DNA of 64,000 bases, taken from G965198795 sp965198795. Lineage in GTDB: Bacteria; Pseudomonadota; Alphaproteobacteria; Rhodospirillales; Casp-alpha2. Below the pieces are notes generated by a model, which saw only the letters and a program-made list of their open reading frames with translations, was not told the origin of the DNA and searched no databases. A program made the translations under genes and the position numbers. Location of the stretch: contig OZ240674.1 in the NCBI GenBank assembly GCA_965198795.1, forward strand, positions 1,736,001-1,800,000. Direction: 5' to 3'. Shown piece by piece: positions 50,541 through 59,480 of this stretch (the first letter of the stretch is position 1; the number at the start of each line of letters is the position of its first letter).

Positions 50541-51436
50541 AAACGGAACTCCATGCCGTCCCGCGCGATGGTCCAGCCCGCCGCCTCCGCCTCTTCGCGC
50601 TCCGCAGATGACGGATCTACGACGGGATTGGAGTTGTTCATGTGCACAAACACTTTCCGCTCGACGTTCAGGGGCGCGAAGGCGGCGATGGATCCCGTCT
50701 CGCCGGCCATCGCCATATGCCCCATTCGGCCGCCGGTCTTATCGCCGAGCCCCGCACGCGCCATCTCGTCGTCTCGCCAGACCGTGCCGTCGAAGAACAC
50801 CAGCGCCGCCCCCGTCAGGCGCCTGGCCAGCGCGCCGGTCATCCTGGCGCAGCCGGGAATGTAGAAAGCCCTTCGCCCATCCGCCTCCAAGGCGGCGCCA
50901 ACGGTCTGTTCGCCCTCCAGGTCGGTGACGACCTCGCCTTCCTCCATATAAAGAGGCGTCTTTCCGGGGACGGCGAACAAGGTGGCGCGCACGCCGGCGA
51001 CGAGGTCGAAGGGAGTCTCCAGGGCGACGTTGCGGCGCTCTACGAAGGCCGGGTCGAGCGCCCGGAAAATCGGATTGCCAGAGATCACCTCATGAATATG
51101 CGGTGTGGCGAACAAGTGATAAGCCTGTTTTTCACGGAGAGTCAGCAGACCCGCCACATGATCAATGTCGCCGTTCGTCACCAGCACCGAGGAGACGGGC
51201 GAAATCCGCAGCCCCGTCGGATGCAGCATTGGGGTTTGCTGAAGTTGAACGCGAATATCGGGCGACGCGTTGATCACCGCCCAGTCCGCCCCGTTGGCGG
51301 ACACTGCGGCGCACGATTGAGTCAGTGCGGGAATTTCACCCGACCTCGCCTTATTGCAAAAAACGCAGCCGCAGTTCCATTGCGGTAAACCGCCGCCGGC
51401 CCCGGCCCCTAAAATGACGACGCGAAGCCCGCTCAT
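50537..51436 (-). CDS. pqqB: PQQ biosynthesis metallo-hydrolase PqqB
   Basis: Metallo-beta-lactamase-fold protein that modifies the cross-linked PqqA product. The 299-residue product has the family hallmarks GAGAGGGLPQWNCGCVFCNKAR (zinc-binding Cys set), VTNGDIDHVAGLL and HMNNSNPVVDP. It follows the pqqA stop by 48 bp. Confidence 0.95.
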   Translation of the reverse strand: MSGLRVVILGAGAGGGLPQWNCGCVFCNKARSGEIPALTQSCAAVSANGADWAVINASPDIRVQLQQTPMLHPTGLRISPVSSVLVTNGDIDHVAGLLTLREKQAYHLFATPHIHEVISGNPIFRALDPAFVERRNVALETPFDLVAGVRATLFAVPGKTPLYMEEGEVVTDLEGEQTVGAALEADGRRAFYIPGCARMTGALARRLTGAALVFFDGTVWRDDEMARAGLGDKTGGRMGHMAMAGETGSIAAFAPLNVERKVFVHMNNSNPVVDPSSAEREEAEAAGWTIARDGMEFRL

Positions 51437-51484
51437 GCCGGCTTCGCGTCATTAAACAATTGGACAGACCGCCAATGGGCGACC

Positions 51485-51559
51485 TTAGTCCCCGGCCGCG
51501 ACATACATGTTGATTTCCATGCCGCAGGCGATTTCGACGATAACAGGCGCTTTCCACAT
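51485..51559 (-). CDS. pqqA: PQQ precursor peptide PqqA
   Basis: A 24-residue peptide, MWKAPVIVEIACGMEI followed by NMYVAAGD. The Glu and Tyr that become the PQQ skeleton stand in the required GMExxxY spacing. GGAGG lies 7 bp before the ATG. It is too short for most ORF finders but its place at the head of pqqBCDE makes the call firm. A longer frame that overlaps it on the same strand (51433-51681) is out of frame and rejected. Confidence 0.95.
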   Translation of the reverse strand: MWKAPVIVEIACGMEINMYVAAGD

Positions 51560-51889
51560 GACGCGTTCCTCCAAACCATGAGACAGCGTTTCTCACCAAT
51601 TCGTTCCGGGACCTCGCGAAACATCGTCCCGCTGAGCGCCGATCCGCATGAGAACGTCAATAAACTCATGAATTGAGCCATATGTCAAATTCGAGTCCGC
51701 TCATGCGTTCGTCCTCAAGGGCGGACCATTATCCGGGCGGGGGCGGAAATTTCTGGGAATATTGCCGGGAATATTGAGAGCATTCGAAAGACCACGAATA
51801 CGTCCGCCGGCACGATTCAATCGCCCGGCGCCGGCGTGTCATTCCTGCGGTTCTCTTCATTATTTTGGCATACGGCTTGACTCACTGGT
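51560..51889. other. pqq operon promoter region
   Basis: About 330 bp upstream of pqqA. The short repeat GGGAATATTGCCGGGAATATTGA (about 51756-51778) has two GGGAATATTG units that could be a binding site. No gene seen. No promoter boxes can be assigned with confidence. Confidence 0.4.
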
Positions 51890-52271
51890 TCAGCCTCCAG
51901 CGTGAAGTCTGCCAATTCGGCCTGGATGCCCGGCTTTTTTGTTGTTTTTCCAGCGAAATTCCACCTTAACAGGAATGCTGTGGTTTTCCGCCAGCCGCCG
52001 AATTTCTCTCCAGGCCCCGTCCGCCGATTGAAGCGCTCAGGACGCGGGTGAATGATAGTCCGGGCGTGTTCTCATTCTCAAACACGAGGATATTTTCACC
52101 GTTTCGACTCACGAGTTCACGGTCCGCTTCGCTATCGCGTTCGAGACCAAGCCGCTCCATTTCGTTGGCGACCAGAAGATCGATAGTCTGGGCGGGCGTG
52201 TCCGCTTCCAGCCATGTGGCGATGTGTTTTAGATTTGCGAAGGCCGCGTCGCTCACTAGAATGACGGGCAT
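51890..52271 (-). pseudogene. internally deleted conserved hypothetical gene
   Basis: The minus-strand frame begins MPVILVSDAAFANLKHIATW, runs through TPGLSFTRVLSASI and then changes frame. A second frame picks up AWREIRRLAENHSIPVKVEF and ends in HPGRIGRLHAGG before a stop at 51890. The two pieces look like the N- and C-terminal ends of one ~190-residue protein of a family I have seen only as hypothetical in Proteobacteria, with the middle ~80 residues lost. No function can be assigned. Confidence 0.55.
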
Positions 52272-52611
52272 CACATTAGGTTCTCTTTCCCGCATGGTTC
52301 AGAAAATACGTTACATATTTTCTGTGTGAATTTTCGAGGCTCATGAAAATCAAAACCTGGATAGGCGGCCCCGGAATAAGCGGACCGGATGACGCCGGCC
52401 GGCGCGCGGGGCCAAGCGGCGGCTTGTTCCACATTTCGTTCCACCGCCGCGCCGGTGTTTCCGGTCGATTTTTTCGCCGCCATCGCCTAGCGTCCCGTTT
52501 CGTCCCGACAGCCGGGGCTTAGCGGGGCTGGGCTTCGCCGAACGGTCGCCGCCGGGCTGGGGCGGCGTCCCCGTTTGTATTAGGCTTCCAAAAACGAAAC
52601 CGGAGGTCCTC
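52272..52611. other. intergenic region before the MFS gene
   Basis: Largely non-coding as seen. A minus-strand frame (52271-52483, beginning MAAKKSTGNTGAAVERN) could be a small gene but has no motif and ends at the pseudogene, so I leave it uncalled. Pyrimidine-rich DNA precedes the MFS ribosome-binding site. Confidence 0.35.
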
Positions 52612-53805
52612 TTGGCCGGTCAAACCCGTTATCCCGGCGGCGCCCGGAACATTGGCTTTCTCGCCATTGCCCAGACGATATTCTGGGCCGGGCAGTACTA
52701 CTTGTTTCCCGCCCTTCTGGTGCGCTGGGAAAAGGCTTTCGGCTGGTCGCGCTCGGAGATCACTCTGGCCCTCCTGATCGCCTTGGCGACCAGCGCGGCT
52801 CTCTCGCCCGTGTTCGGCCGTCTGATCGACAAGGGCAGGGGAGCGCTTGTCCTCGCGGGAACCGGCCTGGGGGGCGGCGCGGCGCTCTTGCTGCTCGCTT
52901 TCGTTGACGAACTCTGGCAGTTTTACGTCGTCTGGTTCGTCATCGGTTTGATGAACGCGGGCTGTCTCTATGATCCCTGTTTCGCCTTCGTCACCCGTTG
53001 CCGCGGGGCCGGGGCGAAAAAATCCATCACCATGATCACGATCATCGCGGGCTTCGCGGGGACGGTGAGTTTCCCCAGTTGCCATGCGTTGGCCGAGGCC
53101 TTTGACTGGCGGGCGGCCGCCCTTTTCTGGGGCGTGGCGGCGATACTGATCGCGGCGCCCCTGACCTGGGCCGCGGCCGGGGACATGGAGGCGCGCCGCG
53201 CGTCGGCGGCGGGCGGCGGGGCGGAGGGCGCGGCGTCATCCGGAAAACGGTTCCTGAAACGCCCGGCGTTCTGGCTGCTGTCCTTCGGACTGGCGCTGCT
53301 CTACCTGAATCATGGCATGATCGTGAACCATCTGCTGCCGCTGCTGGAAGAACGCCAGGTTGACCCAGACGCCGCCGTCCTGGCGATTTCTATGATTGGC
53401 CCCATGCAGGTGCTGGGCCGCTTGGCAATGGCCGCCATCGGCGATCACGTTTCAACTATGGCCATGACGGCGGGCGTGTTCGTCGTGCTGATCGCTGCGG
53501 GCGCGGTTTTGCTTTTTGGCGGGGCGGTTCCGGTCTTGCTCGCCGTTTTTGTCGTCCTTCAAGGCGGCGGAAACGGCGTTTTGGCCATCATGCGGCCTGT
53601 CGTTAGCCGTGAAATCCTGGGCGAGCGGGATTTCGGCGCCAAGTTCGGCGCCATGTCCGTTTCCTTCATCGGCCTCTTCGCCGTCGCGCCCTTCGCGGGG
53701 TCTCTTCTGTGGCGGGCGGGCGGTTACGACCTCATGCTATTGGCCGTCTGCGCGGCGCCGGCGCTGGGTCTCGCGCTGTTTTTGAGCGCGGTCAGGGCGC
53801 GCTAA
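52612..53805 (+). CDS. MFS transporter
   Basis: A 397-residue integral membrane protein with twelve hydrophobic helices in two halves. The inter-helix 2-3 loop GRLIDKGRGALVL matches the MFS motif A pattern (G-x-L-x-D-x-x-G-R). The second half begins after a cytoplasmic loop rich in Ala/Gly (about 200-215). It resembles the OFA/monocarboxylate type; no substrate can be named. The TTG start at 52612 has GGAGG 5 bp upstream. It converges with the zincin gene, overlapping it by 4 bp. Confidence 0.83.
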   Translation: MAGQTRYPGGARNIGFLAIAQTIFWAGQYYLFPALLVRWEKAFGWSRSEITLALLIALATSAALSPVFGRLIDKGRGALVLAGTGLGGGAALLLLAFVDELWQFYVVWFVIGLMNAGCLYDPCFAFVTRCRGAGAKKSITMITIIAGFAGTVSFPSCHALAEAFDWRAAALFWGVAAILIAAPLTWAAAGDMEARRASAAGGGAEGAASSGKRFLKRPAFWLLSFGLALLYLNHGMIVNHLLPLLEERQVDPDAAVLAISMIGPMQVLGRLAMAAIGDHVSTMAMTAGVFVVLIAAGAVLLFGGAVPVLLAVFVVLQGGGNGVLAIMRPVVSREILGERDFGAKFGAMSVSFIGLFAVAPFAGSLLWRAGGYDLMLLAVCAAPALGLALFLSAVRAR

Positions 53806-54242
53806 AGGATTTTCTCCGCGCGGTCCGCCTCCTCTTCTAGGCGGCGCATGTCGTCGTCCGAGAATCCGAAGTGATGTCCGATTTCGTGGATCAGAACATG
53901 ACGGACGATATGGCCCAGGTCCCCGCCCGACTCGCGCCAGTAATCCAGAATAGCGCGGCGATAAAGAAACACCAGGTCCGGCCGCGGCTCGGGGTCGGAC
54001 AACGACTTCTCCGTCAGCGCGACGCCCTGATAGAGCCCCATCAGTTCGAGCGGGTTTTCGATTTCAAGGTCTCTCAGAACATCCTCATCCGCGAGATCGG
54101 TCACCCGGATAACAACGTCTTCCGCGTTTTTGCGAAGAGTCTCGGGGATCGACGCCCAGCCGCTTTCGGCCAGCCGCTCGATATCCTCAAGCGCCGGGGC
54201 GGCGGCGCGCGGCGGTTTCGTTACGCCTGGACCAGATGACAT
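53802..54242 (-). CDS. zincin-like metallopeptidase
   Basis: A 146-residue minigluzincin-type protein with the metal-binding motif HEIGHHFGFSD (HExxH) near residue 125 and DLVFLYRRAILDYW upstream. These small proteins (PF06262-type) are of unknown physiological role. The ATG at 54242 is preferred to a start 36 bp upstream because it removes an overlong N-terminus. Confidence 0.82.
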   Translation of the reverse strand: MSSGPGVTKPPRAAAPALEDIERLAESGWASIPETLRKNAEDVVIRVTDLADEDVLRDLEIENPLELMGLYQGVALTEKSLSDPEPRPDLVFLYRRAILDYWRESGGDLGHIVRHVLIHEIGHHFGFSDDDMRRLEEEADRAEKIL

Positions 54243-54327
54243 CCGCTGAATTCCGTATGGAAAATCGTCAAACCACAAACTAGGTCAATAGACGATGCGA
54301 AAACAACCACACCTGCAGGAATAGAGA

Positions 54328-54678
54328 ATGGTCGCCCGTTTCAATGATATTCAACGCGAGGACGCGCTGCGGCGTTTGCCGGGCTGGCTCCACGAGGGGG
54401 GCCGCGACTCGATTAAGAAAAGCTTTAAATTCAAAAGCTTCATGGACGCCTTCGCATTCATGTCGAAGGTCGCTCTGTTCGCCGAGGGGATGAACCACCA
54501 CCCCGAATGGCGTAATGTGTATAACCGGATCGACATTGAGCTGACCACTCATGACTCGGGCGGCTTGACGGAATGGGATATCAAACTGGCGAGGTTCATC
54601 GAGGCGGCCGCCGCTCAGTTGGGCGCGGAAGTGGTTGAACCGGACGCCACGAAAACACTCCCTGGCGTCGGCCCATGA
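54328..54678 (+). CDS. phhB: pterin-4a-carbinolamine dehydratase
   Basis: A 116-residue DCoH/PhhB-family protein that dehydrates 4a-hydroxy-tetrahydrobiopterin formed by phenylalanine hydroxylase. RLPGWLHEGGRDSIKKSFKFK and NHHPEWRNVYNRIDIELTTHDSGG (the conserved HHPEW-type active-site motif) are both present. No phenylalanine hydroxylase is in the window. The usual symbol is phhB; it is used because the family is unambiguous. Confidence 0.88.
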   Translation: MVARFNDIQREDALRRLPGWLHEGGRDSIKKSFKFKSFMDAFAFMSKVALFAEGMNHHPEWRNVYNRIDIELTTHDSGGLTEWDIKLARFIEAAAAQLGAEVVEPDATKTLPGVGP

Positions 54679-55003
54679 GGGTTTAAGGCGTTATGGCGTT
54701 AGGCGGCGGCGATGTTTCCCGCTCCCGCGCCCCCCGGTTTTTCGTTCCCGCGCAGGCCGCGTTTGGATGACGGCCTTGCTGACGCCGGCATGCCGTTCCC
54801 GCACGTGCAGGGTTTGGATAACGACCCACCGTGGAACCAGCGCGTCATTCCCGCGAAGGCTAGAATACTGGACCCCCGTCTTCGCGGGGGCGGAAAATAA
54901 TAGCGCGGGGGATGACTATATCGAATGGCGTGACGCTACGGGCCTTGCGCTGCGGTTTTTTTCGGCGCATCTCCAGGCATGTGTGTACGTCAGGGACGCC
55001 CGA
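54679..55003. repeat. intergenic region with dispersed repeat copy R6
   Basis: Around 54839-54897: GCGCGTCATTCCCGCGAAGG, then GACCCCCGTCTTCGCGGGGGCGG, an abbreviated copy of the repeat family found at 5.9, 9.7, 19.6, 35.3 and 44.5 kb. No gene seen. Confidence 0.65.
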
Positions 55004-55345
55004 ATGCCCCGCTCCATAGATGAGGACAAGGCCATCGTCGAGGCCGGTTTCGAGGACAAGGTCCGCAAAACCCTCGGCAAGGTCCCGTTCAGCACGGAGG
55101 CCGCCGCCGCATGGTACGCCGCGCGGGATCCGGCGACTCCAGTCCGGGTAAAGGCGATCTTGCTGGGTGCGCTCGCCTATTTCGTTCTGCCCATCGACGC
55201 CGTACCGGATATCATCGCCGGTCTCGGTTTCACGGATGACGCCGCCATCCTGTTCGGGGCGTACCGATCCTTGGCGGACCATATTACCGGCGCGCACCGG
55301 GCCAGAGCCAGGGCTTACCTGGATCAAGCCGGAGACCGGGCCTAG
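55004..55345 (+). CDS. YkvA-family (DUF1232) protein
   Basis: A 113-residue protein with the DUF1232 hallmark KAILLGALAYFVLPIDAVPD followed by GLGFTDDAAILFGA; the segment forms a membrane-associated helix pair. Function unknown. The ATG at 55004 has AGGGA about 8 bp upstream; the frame upstream runs through the repeat and is not coding. Confidence 0.78.
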   Translation: MPRSIDEDKAIVEAGFEDKVRKTLGKVPFSTEAAAAWYAARDPATPVRVKAILLGALAYFVLPIDAVPDIIAGLGFTDDAAILFGAYRSLADHITGAHRARARAYLDQAGDRA

Positions 55346-56409
55346 GCCTCTCGTCCGGCGGCTTCCCCATCCTGGCCGTCCGCGATGAAAGCGCGCAACG
55401 CGGCGACCAGCACCGCATCCACCGCGACGCCGTTTTTCATGGCTTTTTCGCGGGCGCTCAAACGCTCCGACCCGGAAAGACGAATCGCCGGGTCGTTCTT
55501 CAGCTCACCCATCAGTTCGTCAACCCTATAGACAAAATCGGCGCCCGCGAAATATGCCGCGTCCAGACCCAGGAAAAACAATCCCGTTCTGGGCGGTGAA
55601 CCCTCCGGCGCCTCATAGCCGTTCGCCAGATGGGACAGATTGGCGCCGGACAAGGCGCCGGCCAGCAGTTCGACCATGATCATCAGGTTGGTGGCTTTAT
55701 GGGGCCGCGCGCCGTCGCCGCCGATGGAGAGGATGCTGCCGCCGTCGAGCACGGAAACCGGATCCGTGGTCGCGCGGCCCTCCTTGTCGATTCCGACGCC
55801 CCCGGGCAGCGGTTGACGCCGTTCCGCCAATTCAAAAACGTCCTGGCGGGTCATCATGGCCATCGCCTGGTCAATGACGAAGGGCGGCTCGGCGCGGCGC
55901 GGCGCGGCGAAGGCGACCGGGTTGGCGCCGAAAAGGGCGCGGGCACCGCCGGCGGGGGCCACGGCGCGGGGCGTGTTCGCGCAGGCGAGCGCGACCAGGC
56001 CGTCCAGGGCCATCTGTTCCACATAGTGGCCCAAGACGCCCGGGTTCCAGGCGTTGGCGATGGTCATCACGCCGACGCCGGTCTCCGTCGCGAGCTTTGT
56101 AAGCCGCTTGATCCCCTCGGCCGCCGCCGGTTCGGTGAAACCGTCCCTGGCGTCGGCCAGAATGGATGACGGTCCGGTTTCTTGAACGCCGGGAACGGCC
56201 CCGCCCTCGACCCGTCCCAGTTTCATCTGCTCCAGACGCGCGTGCAGGCTGGCGAGGCCGAAGCGGGGAAGCCCGTCGCGCTCGGCCAACGCGACGGCGT
56301 GAGAGACCGCCGCCGCGGCCATGTCGGAAGCCCCGCCGGTCTTCATCGCGGCGAGGGCCAGATTCTCAATCTCGGTCATGCTTAAAGTGGTGGTCTCAAG
56401 GTCATTCAT
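55342..56409 (-). CDS. malate/L-lactate dehydrogenase family oxidoreductase (LDH2 type)
   Basis: A 355-residue NAD(P)-dependent oxidoreductase of the LDH2/MDH2 (YlbC/ComC/DpkA) family. RDGLPRFGLASLHARLE (substrate-binding His replaced here by Phe-Gly context), ANTPRAVAPAGGARALFGANP, the cofactor loop GGDGARPHKATNLMIMVELLAG and the C-terminal RLSGSERLSAREK match the family. Likely substrates are 2-keto/2-hydroxy acids or imino acids; which cannot be told. It converges with the YkvA gene (4-bp overlap) and follows the protease gene on the same strand after 48 bp. Confidence 0.85.
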   Translation of the reverse strand: MNDLETTTLSMTEIENLALAAMKTGGASDMAAAAVSHAVALAERDGLPRFGLASLHARLEQMKLGRVEGGAVPGVQETGPSSILADARDGFTEPAAAEGIKRLTKLATETGVGVMTIANAWNPGVLGHYVEQMALDGLVALACANTPRAVAPAGGARALFGANPVAFAAPRRAEPPFVIDQAMAMMTRQDVFELAERRQPLPGGVGIDKEGRATTDPVSVLDGGSILSIGGDGARPHKATNLMIMVELLAGALSGANLSHLANGYEAPEGSPPRTGLFFLGLDAAYFAGADFVYRVDELMGELKNDPAIRLSGSERLSAREKAMKNGVAVDAVLVAALRAFIADGQDGEAAGREA

Positions 56410-56457
56410 GCTCTTGTTCTTTCTTGTGCGTTCGCGGGGTGAGGCGCCGCGCCGCGC

Positions 56458-57411
56458 CTATTCGGCGCTCAGGCGAAGGGGAATATTCCGGACCGCCCCG
56501 TCGCGCCAGACGGTCAAGGTGACGATCCGGCCGGGCTTGCTTAAGAAGATGGCGGCCCGGACACTGTTCAAGCCGCCGGTCATGACGCCGTTCACGTGGG
56601 TCAGCACGTCACCCGCCTCAACGCCCGATCGAAGGGCCGCACCGTCCCGCTCGACCTTCACGATGAACGCGCCGGCCGTCTTTTCCGCCAGCGGCCGGGG
56701 CAGGGGGCCGATTTCGAACGGCATGTCCGCGCGGCGAACGGCGCCATATTCTTTCAAGTCCGAGGCGACGCGGCGAACAAGATCCAGCGAGCTTGCGAAA
56801 TTGACCCCGATGTTGGCGTCCGAGGTCTTTGTGAAAATCGCGGACACCATGCCGGCCAATCGCCCCTCGCCGTCAATCAACGCGCCCCCGGAACCGCCCG
56901 GATTCACCGTTGCGTCGGTCTGAATGAAGTCCTCAATCTCGTTAAAGCCGGCGTTTGAGCGGCGCTCGGCCGAGACAATCCCGCAGGTGAGCGAGAGACC
57001 CAGGCCGAACTGATTGCCGATGGCGCAGACCTTGGACCCCAATGAGGGTCTGGGACCGTTTGGCGGCACGGGCAGGGAGACCGGGACCTTGATCAAGGCG
57101 ATGTCCGTCGCCGCGTCCCGACCGACGATTTCGCCCGGCAGCACACGGCCGTCGTTCAGGCGAACCCGCAAAGTCGCCGCCCGCCCTAACACATGGTCGT
57201 TGGTTACGACATAGCCGCCTTCAAACAGCGCGACGCCGGAGCCTTCCGGCGAGGCCAAGTGGCGGCCTGCGGCTTGCGGCCCGCGGGCCCGGCCGTATCC
57301 CGGCCAGTCGGGCAAGACGCCGACGACGCTATCCAAAACCCTTGCGTCAAGCGCCTGGAGCGGCTGGGAGGCGAGGAGCGCGAAAAGCAACGGAATGGCG
57401 GCGCGGATCAT
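56458..57411 (-). CDS. trypsin-like serine protease with PDZ domain (HtrA/DegP-like)
   Basis: A 317-residue periplasmic protease with a signal peptide (MIRAAIPLLFALLASQPLQA). The catalytic triad is visible: His in VTNDHVLG, Asp in ATDIALIKV and Ser in NPGGSGGALID. The last ~90 residues form a single PDZ domain (GAALRSGVEAGDVLTHVNG). It is shorter than DegP, closer to DegS-like single-PDZ proteases, but it has a cleavable signal and not an anchor. It is divergent from the gene before zorA. Confidence 0.88.
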   Translation of the reverse strand: MIRAAIPLLFALLASQPLQALDARVLDSVVGVLPDWPGYGRARGPQAAGRHLASPEGSGVALFEGGYVVTNDHVLGRAATLRVRLNDGRVLPGEIVGRDAATDIALIKVPVSLPVPPNGPRPSLGSKVCAIGNQFGLGLSLTCGIVSAERRSNAGFNEIEDFIQTDATVNPGGSGGALIDGEGRLAGMVSAIFTKTSDANIGVNFASSLDLVRRVASDLKEYGAVRRADMPFEIGPLPRPLAEKTAGAFIVKVERDGAALRSGVEAGDVLTHVNGVMTGGLNSVRAAIFLSKPGRIVTLTVWRDGAVRNIPLRLSAE

Positions 57412-57464
57412 GCCGGGGATGTAGCCGGATCAGGGGGACTTGGCAAGCGCCGGGGGAGACGGGA

Positions 57465-58010
57465 CTGAATCGGCGAATCACTTTACGGCAGGTTCCTTTA
57501 AGGACGGAGGCGGACAGTTTATTCAAGGCCCTCATAAAGTTCGCCCGCACCTTCCGTATAGACGTTTCCGGCACGTGCGTCTTCGAGCGCGCCGCCGAAC
57601 CCGGTGAATGGGCGCTGACCGGCGCCTTCGAATTCATGGAGAGTAATCCGTCCGAATGGCCGCGAAAACGTCAACTGGCGTTCAAAAGCGGCTGGATGGG
57701 CGCGGCGAGTTTCGGCCGCCCAGCCCTGATTCAAGCCGCGCTTCAACCGGAAAGCGACCGGTCCGCGCTGGAACGCGCTTTGGCGGCGCGTATTTTTGAA
57801 CGTTACGGCGCCCCCGACATGCTGTCGGCGGTAAAGGCGGCGAGGGGCGAGATCGCCGATATGGCGGAACTTTGCGCCCATCTTGCGGGAATCCTGTTGA
57901 CCATCGCGCGTGAGTTTTCCGAAGATGGCGGCGTTAGGGAGCACGTCCGCGCGGCGCCGCCCAAGGGCGCGGGGCGCCATGCGCGGTTGTGGGCGTTCGG
58001 GGAAGATTGA
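57465..58010 (+). CDS. conserved hypothetical protein upstream of zorA (DUF6505-like)
   Basis: The conserved part begins KALIKFARTFRIDVSGTCVF, continues RAAEPGEWALTGAFEF and SGWMGAASFGRPALIQ, and ends with a segment (RIFERYGAPDMLSAVKAARGE) typical of a small alphaproteobacterial family that I recall as DUF6505. The start is unresolved: no ATG, GTG or TTG stands near the conserved N-terminus. A CTG at 57465 with GGGGGAG upstream gives 181 residues; a start nearer 57519 would fit the conserved core better. It ends 39 bp before zorA on the same strand, so it may be co-transcribed, but it is not a known Zorya gene. Confidence 0.6.
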   Translation: MNRRITLRQVPLRTEADSLFKALIKFARTFRIDVSGTCVFERAAEPGEWALTGAFEFMESNPSEWPRKRQLAFKSGWMGAASFGRPALIQAALQPESDRSALERALAARIFERYGAPDMLSAVKAARGEIADMAELCAHLAGILLTIAREFSEDGGVREHVRAAPPKGAGRHARLWAFGED

Positions 58011-58049
58011 TCCTTCCAATATCCAAAACAACCCGGGGAGCAAGAAAGC

Positions 58050-59480
58050 ATGGACCATGCACAAAGGATACTTGCCGCCATTCTGGCGAATGAAATTTCA
58101 ACGTTGTTCGCCGTCTTGATCGCGGCCATTTTTGTCCTGGGCTGTTTTGGCCGCCTGCCAGGACTCCATCTGCTGTTTGGCGCACTGGACCGCTCAGGTC
58201 CTGGATTGATGACGACGCTTGGCGTTCTTGGCACGTTCACCGGAATTTTTATCGGTCTGCTCGACTTTGAGGTCGCCCAAATCGACGCGAGCGTTCCCAA
58301 GCTGTTGGAGGGGATGAAAATCGCCTTCGCCACCAGTATAGCCGGGATGGGGGCGGCCGTTACCTTCAAGATCGTGCAAACCATCATACCTGAACCCGCC
58401 GATGGCGGCGTAGGCGCGACGCCGGAGAACATCCTCGCCGCCCTGAATCGGATCAACGAAAGCGTGGACCGTTCCGCCCAGCGCCATCACGGCGCATTGG
58501 AAGAAGTGCGCCGCGCCATCTCGTCCGATACCGACAGCAGTCTGCTGACGCAGGTTCAGAAATTGCGCACCTCGGTGCAGGACGGGCAAAAAGAGTTGAT
58601 TACGGCGTTTCAGGAATTCGCGGAAACGATGGCCGAGAACAATTCAAAGGCCCTGATCGAGGCGCTTGAACACGTCATTCGCGACTTTAATACGCAATTG
58701 AACGAGCAATTCGGGGAAAACTTCAAGCAACTCAACGAGGCCGTCGGGGCCTTGTTGACCTGGCAGGAAAACTACCGCGCTCATGTCGAAACGCTTGAGG
58801 CGCGGATTGACGCGGCGGTGGAGGCGCTTGAGCTGTCCAAGGACGCGATCACGGAAATTTCCGATCACACGGCCAAAATCCCCCAGATGCTGACGCCGCT
58901 GTCCGAACTGCTCGCGGGCTTACAGGCGTCGATCATTGATCTCGAAGCGCACCTGGAGGCTGTCGCCGGGTTGAAGGACCGCGCGATGGAAGCGTTTCCC
59001 GTCGTCGAGAAGAACGTGCAGACGTTGACAACCGAATTCGCCGCCGCCGTCTCCTCATCGGTTGATACGATGAAGAGCGCCGTGGATAAGCAACAACAGG
59101 CGTTCGGCGACCTTCGGGAGGGATATACCGAACTTCGCGACGCTGCGCGGCAATCGCAAGACGCCTTCACGACGTCGCTTGATCGCGCGTTGGAGGCCAT
59201 GCAGAAAAACTTGACCACCGCGCTTGATGGTCACGCGAAAGGCGTCGAGGCGACGACAACTGAATTGAACGCCCAAATACGTGAGCAGTGGTCCAAAACC
59301 CAGGATGCTATTAATCAGCAGTTCGAGGCGCTGGATGCGGGGATGCAACAGGAACTCACACGCGCCCTGGAACTGATGGGGCGTAATTTGGCGTCCCTGT
59401 CGGAGAAATTCGTCAGCGATTACGGGCCGCTGACGAACCGTCTTCGCGACATCGTTCAAATGGCGGAGCGCGCGTCATGA
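58050..59480 (+). CDS. zorA: ZorA-like MotA-family protein (type II Zorya)
   Basis: A 476-residue protein with three N-terminal transmembrane helices (about 15-34, 52-72, 89-110), including LMTTLGVLGTFTGIFIGLL (MotA/ExbB-like G-x-x-GTF) and FATSIAGMGAAVTFKI. A cytoplasmic tail of ~360 residues follows and is almost wholly coiled coil. This is the plan of ZorA, the channel-and-tail protein of Zorya anti-phage systems; ~480 residues corresponds to the shorter type II tail. It overlaps zorB by 4 bp (ATGA). In the system, the ZorAB motor is thought to sense phage-induced envelope perturbation and trigger the nuclease effector. Confidence 0.85.
   Translation: MDHAQRILAAILANEISTLFAVLIAAIFVLGCFGRLPGLHLLFGALDRSGPGLMTTLGVLGTFTGIFIGLLDFEVAQIDASVPKLLEGMKIAFATSIAGMGAAVTFKIVQTIIPEPADGGVGATPENILAALNRINESVDRSAQRHHGALEEVRRAISSDTDSSLLTQVQKLRTSVQDGQKELITAFQEFAETMAENNSKALIEALEHVIRDFNTQLNEQFGENFKQLNEAVGALLTWQENYRAHVETLEARIDAAVEALELSKDAITEISDHTAKIPQMLTPLSELLAGLQASIIDLEAHLEAVAGLKDRAMEAFPVVEKNVQTLTTEFAAAVSSSVDTMKSAVDKQQQAFGDLREGYTELRDAARQSQDAFTTSLDRALEAMQKNLTTALDGHAKGVEATTTELNAQIREQWSKTQDAINQQFEALDAGMQQELTRALELMGRNLASLSEKFVSDYGPLTNRLRDIVQMAERAS

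Noticed and set aside
51433..51681. 82-codon minus-strand frame overlapping pqqA
   Set aside because: It is out of frame with the convincing PqqA peptide and has no recognisable product.
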